A DNA stretch of 8,187 nucleotides from an uncultured Acidaminococcus sp. (lineage in GTDB: Bacteria; Bacillota; Negativicutes; Acidaminococcales; Acidaminococcaceae). The stretch covers positions 1 to 8,187 of the forward strand of contig CAJMHI010000066.1 of assembly GCA_905213155.1 (NCBI GenBank). The letters are read 5' to 3'. The translations under genes were made by a program, and so were the position numbers. The notes under the pieces were generated by a model, which saw only the letters and a program-made list of their open reading frames with translations, made no database searches and had not been told where the DNA came from. Shown piece after piece: positions 5,705 through 8,187 of the stretch (position 1 is its first letter; the number at the start of each line of letters is the position of its first letter).

Positions 5705-8093
5705 TTTCCTGCTCTTTCTTTCCTTTAGGGTCTTGTGCCGCTGCCGCATTCTTTTTCCCTTTGGAAGCGGGTTCCAGAGCTAGCTCCGTGACCTGGTCCA
5801 TATGGTCCACAGGGATAAATTTCATTTCTTCCCGTACTTTTTCCGGAATCTCTTCCAGATCCTGTACGTTCAGTTTTGGAATCAGCACGGTTTTAACCCG
5901 GTAGCGATAGGCCGCCAGCACTTTCTCTTTTAGTCCTCCGATGGGCAGCACTCGGCCCGTGATGGTAATTTCCCCGGTCATAGCCAGATCGGCTTTCACC
6001 TTGCGGCCGCTCAGCGCACTTTCCATAGCGGTTGCCATGGTAATACCGGCACTGGGCCCATCTTTTGGCGTGGCGCCTTCCGGCACATGGATGTGAATAT
6101 CCACTTTGTCCGCAAAGTCCGGTGCCAGCTGCAACGCTTTGGCCCGGCTGCGGATATAGGTGAAGGCCGCTTGGGCGGATTCTTTCATCACGTCGCCCAA
6201 TTGTCCCGTCAGCATCAGCTTACCTTTGCCCTCGGTAACCACCACTTCGATTTTAAGCAGTTCGCCGCCCACACTGGTCCAGGCAAGACCGGTGCAAACG
6301 CCCACTTCGGCCTTGGCCCGCATATCTTCTTCCAGGAAGATGGCTGGCCCCAGATACTCTTTCAAATGGGTCGGCGTCACCGAAACTTTGGCAACCCCTT
6401 CTTCCACGATTTTCCGGGCTGCTTTCCGGCAGATGGTGGCAATTTTCCGCTCCAGATTCCGCACGCCGGATTCCCGGGTATAATCCCGGATGATGTGGTG
6501 AATGGACGCAGCACCAAGACTCAGCTGTTTTCCGGTGAGCCCGGCCAATGTGCGTTCCTTGGGCAGCAGATGGAGCTGGGCAATCTTCATTTTTTCCTCA
6601 TCGGTATAGCTGGACAGCTCGATCACTTCCAGCCGGTCCAATAGCGCCGGAGGAATGGTTTCTACAGTATTTGCCGTAACGATCCAGAACACATTGCTCA
6701 TATCGTAGGAAAATTCAATATAGTGATCGCTGAAATGACTGTTTTGCTCCGGATCCAGCACTTCCAAGAGCGCCGACGCAGGATCACCCCGGAAATCGGC
6801 ACCCATCTTATCCACTTCGTCCAAAAGAAATACCGGATTATCGGTGCCGCAGTCAATCAGACCGTTAATCAAACGTCCCGGCATAGCGCCGATATAAGTA
6901 CGGCGGTGCCCCCGGATTTCTGCTTCGTCCCGCACGCCGCCTAAAGACAAGCGGGTAAACTTCCGGTTGATGGCCCGGGCAATGCTTTGTGCCAGGCTGG
7001 TTTTGCCCACGCCCGGAGGTCCTACCAGGCAGATAATCGGTCCCCGATTGCTCTTGGTCAGCGCCCGGACAGCCAGGTGATCCAAGATGCGCTCTTTGAC
7101 TTTTTTCAGGCCATAATGGTCTTTGTCCAAAATCGCTGCGGCTTTTTTCAAGTCGTAGTTGTCCTGGCTCATATTGCCCCAGGGCAGCGCCAGCACCGTA
7201 TCCAGGTAGTTTCGGATGACAGCGCTTTCTGCCATCATGGGCGGCATTTTATTCAGACGGTCCAGCTCCTTGTCCAGTTTTTCCTGGACGTTTTTCGGGA
7301 AGTTTTTCTTTTTGAATTTTTCCTGGTATTCTTTGACTTCCCCGCTGTGTTCTCCGCCGCCATCCAGTTCTTTATTAATGGCTTTCAGCTGTTCCCGCAG
7401 GTAGTATTCCCGCTGGTTTTGTTCAATCTGCTTCCGCACCTGCTGGGAAATATCTTTTTCCAGGTGGACGATTTCCAGTTCCTTTACCAGGTAACTGTAC
7501 AGCAGGTTCATTCTCTGCTTCACATCCACCGCTTCCAGAAGGTTTTCCTTTTCCGCCACGTCAATGGTGAGATACCCGGCCATCATATCCGCAATCCGGC
7601 CCGGGTCTTCCTGGTCCTTAAACGTGAGCATCACTTCGGTATTCAGCTTTTTGCTGGCCAGCACCCATTGTTCAAAGGTGTCGATCAGCATCCGTTTCAG
7701 AGCTTCCACTTCCGTGGAGTTTTCTCCCATGGTTACATCCGGGCGCGGGGTTACATAGGCTTCCAGGCTCATGCCCACCGCATCCACCACGGAAATAATT
7801 TCCACCCGTGAGAGACCTTCTACCAAAATCCGCATGGCTCCGTTGGGGAGCTTCAGCATTTGTTTGATTTCTGCAATCACCCCAAAGTTATACAGGTCTT
7901 TGGCTTTGGGATCGCCCGCTTCCACGGATTTCTGGGTCACCAGCAAAATTCTCTTGGTGGTATTCATCGCCGTTTCTACTGCCCGGATGGAGCGGTCCCG
8001 CCCCACATCCAGGTTGATAATCATCCCGGGGAATACAATGGTTCCCCGCAGCGGCAACAGCTGCAGCCGCATGGTATTTGGTTCCAACATCAT
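5694..8093 (-). CDS. lon: ATP-dependent protease La (Lon)
   Basis: Cytoplasmic AAA+ serine protease that degrades misfolded and regulatory proteins. The 799-residue product is full length. The N-terminal substrate-binding domain (about 8-205, LLPLRGTIVFPGM) is followed by a helical linker containing YYLREQLKAINKEL. The AAA+ module has Walker A GPPGVGKT (358-365) and Walker B FLLDEVD (422-428). The protease domain carries the catalytic dyad S681 (PKDGPSAG) and K724 (GGLKEK), with the same 43-residue spacing as E. coli Lon. A charged, non-conserved tail of about 25 residues (lysine/alanine/glutamine-rich) ends the protein. The start is set at ATG 8093, 9 nt after GAAGG (8103-8107). The in-frame ATG at 8102 touches that site and is unlikely. 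It is the first gene of the lon–engB–hisD-family operon. Upstream, only 21 nt separate it from the end of a group II intron, so no ordinary promoter fits between them. Confidence 0.98.
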   Translation of the reverse strand: MMLEPNTMRLQLLPLRGTIVFPGMIINLDVGRDRSIRAVETAMNTTKRILLVTQKSVEAGDPKAKDLYNFGVIAEIKQMLKLPNGAMRILVEGLSRVEIISVVDAVGMSLEAYVTPRPDVTMGENSTEVEALKRMLIDTFEQWVLASKKLNTEVMLTFKDQEDPGRIADMMAGYLTIDVAEKENLLEAVDVKQRMNLLYSYLVKELEIVHLEKDISQQVRKQIEQNQREYYLREQLKAINKELDGGGEHSGEVKEYQEKFKKKNFPKNVQEKLDKELDRLNKMPPMMAESAVIRNYLDTVLALPWGNMSQDNYDLKKAAAILDKDHYGLKKVKERILDHLAVRALTKSNRGPIICLVGPPGVGKTSLAQSIARAINRKFTRLSLGGVRDEAEIRGHRRTYIGAMPGRLINGLIDCGTDNPVFLLDEVDKMGADFRGDPASALLEVLDPEQNSHFSDHYIEFSYDMSNVFWIVTANTVETIPPALLDRLEVIELSSYTDEEKMKIAQLHLLPKERTLAGLTGKQLSLGAASIHHIIRDYTRESGVRNLERKIATICRKAARKIVEEGVAKVSVTPTHLKEYLGPAIFLEEDMRAKAEVGVCTGLAWTSVGGELLKIEVVVTEGKGKLMLTGQLGDVMKESAQAAFTYIRSRAKALQLAPDFADKVDIHIHVPEGATPKDGPSAGITMATAMESALSGRKVKADLAMTGEITITGRVLPIGGLKEKVLAAYRYRVKTVLIPKLNVQDLEEIPEKVREEMKFIPVDHMDQVTELALEPASKGKKNAAAAQDPKGKKEQENAK

Positions 8094-8102
8094 GTTCACC
8101 AT

Positions 8103-8107
8103 CCTTC
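8103..8107 (-). promoter_or_regulatory. Shine-Dalgarno site deciding the lon start
   Basis: GAAGG on the minus strand directly precedes an ATG at 8102, which has no spacer. It lies 9 nt before the in-frame ATG at 8093, a normal spacing, so Lon should start MMLEP. The site begins only 7 nt after the predicted intron 3' splice junction at 8115/8114. Confidence 0.65.
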
Positions 8108-8114
8108 AAAATAG

Positions 8115-8187
8115 ATCGAGTAGGAGGCGGGTAATGGCCCGCCGACCTCTCACACCACCGTGCATACCGTTCGGTACACGGCGGTTC
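8115..8187 (-). mobile_element. 3' end of a group II intron (domains V and VI), cut by the window edge
   Basis: Read on the minus strand, 8185-8154 folds as a domain V hairpin. A 9-bp lower stem (ACCGCCGTG with CACGGTGGT) contains a CGC triad at 8183-8181 whose central G pairs as a G·U wobble with 8157. A 2-nt bulge on the 3' side and a short upper stem (TACC/GGTA) complete it. Positions 8151-8118 fold as domain VI: GGCGGG pairs with CCCGCC around a 6-nt loop, and GAGAGG pairs with CCT-A-CTC, leaving A8121 as the single bulged branch-point base. The element then ends GAT at 8115, giving the usual 3' AY end with the branch A at position -7. A CGC triad suggests the bacterial IIC class. The intron-encoded reverse transcriptase and the 5' end lie outside the window. 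The intron has the same orientation as lon. Confidence 0.82.

Noticed and set aside
6987..7811. 274-codon open frame on the plus strand opposite lon
   Set aside because: Its Phe/His/Val-rich composition is typical of the antisense of a GC-rich gene. The opposite strand encodes an intact, conserved Lon, and there is no family match.
8126..8143. GGCGGG/CCCGCC hairpin as an intrinsic terminator before lon
   Set aside because: No T-run follows the stem. The flanking GAGAGG and CCTACTC strands extend it with a single bulged A, which fits group II intron domain VI better.

Overview
The window looks like chromosomal DNA of a diderm (outer-membrane) Firmicute, most likely a Negativicute. This is inferred from two things seen together. 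One is a Firmicutes-type lon–ysxC/engB gene order with strong AGGAGG-type ribosome sites. The other is a secretin and a type II secretion/type IV pilus ATPase, which only make sense in a cell with an outer membrane. No species can be named from the sequence alone.

Left third (about 1-3160): two divergent transcription units for a small type II secretion/type IV pilus/competence-like machine. On the minus strand is a short assembly ATPase of the GspE/PilB/ComGA family. On the plus strand, starting 130 bp away, is a two-gene operon: a single-pass inner-membrane protein of the GspC/PilP type, and a short secretin translationally coupled to it through an ATGA overlap. The 120-bp region between the units holds two perfect inverted repeats and a TATAAT box, so it is probably the control region.

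Middle (3102-3785): a NUDIX hydrolase of the CoA-pyrophosphatase (NudL) type on the minus strand, overlapping the secretin gene tail-to-tail by 59 bp. Upstream of it is a strong intrinsic terminator belonging to the next operon, which leaves almost no room for a separate promoter.

Right half (3795-8093): a minus-strand operon lon, ysxC/engB and a histidinol-dehydrogenase-family gene. lon and engB overlap by 11 bp. engB and the dehydrogenase gene are 17 bp apart. Lon is an ATP-dependent protease and EngB a ribosome-assembly GTPase; their linkage is conserved in Firmicutes. The dehydrogenase resembles the HpsN-like branch more than biosynthetic HisD, and no other his gene is visible.

Right edge (8115-8187): domains V and VI of a group II intron, with a bulged branch-point A, in the same orientation as lon. 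The predicted 3' splice junction is only 7 nt before lon's ribosome site, so the whole lon operon appears to sit directly behind a mobile intron. This is the most unusual feature of the window. No tRNA, rRNA or CRISPR array was seen.
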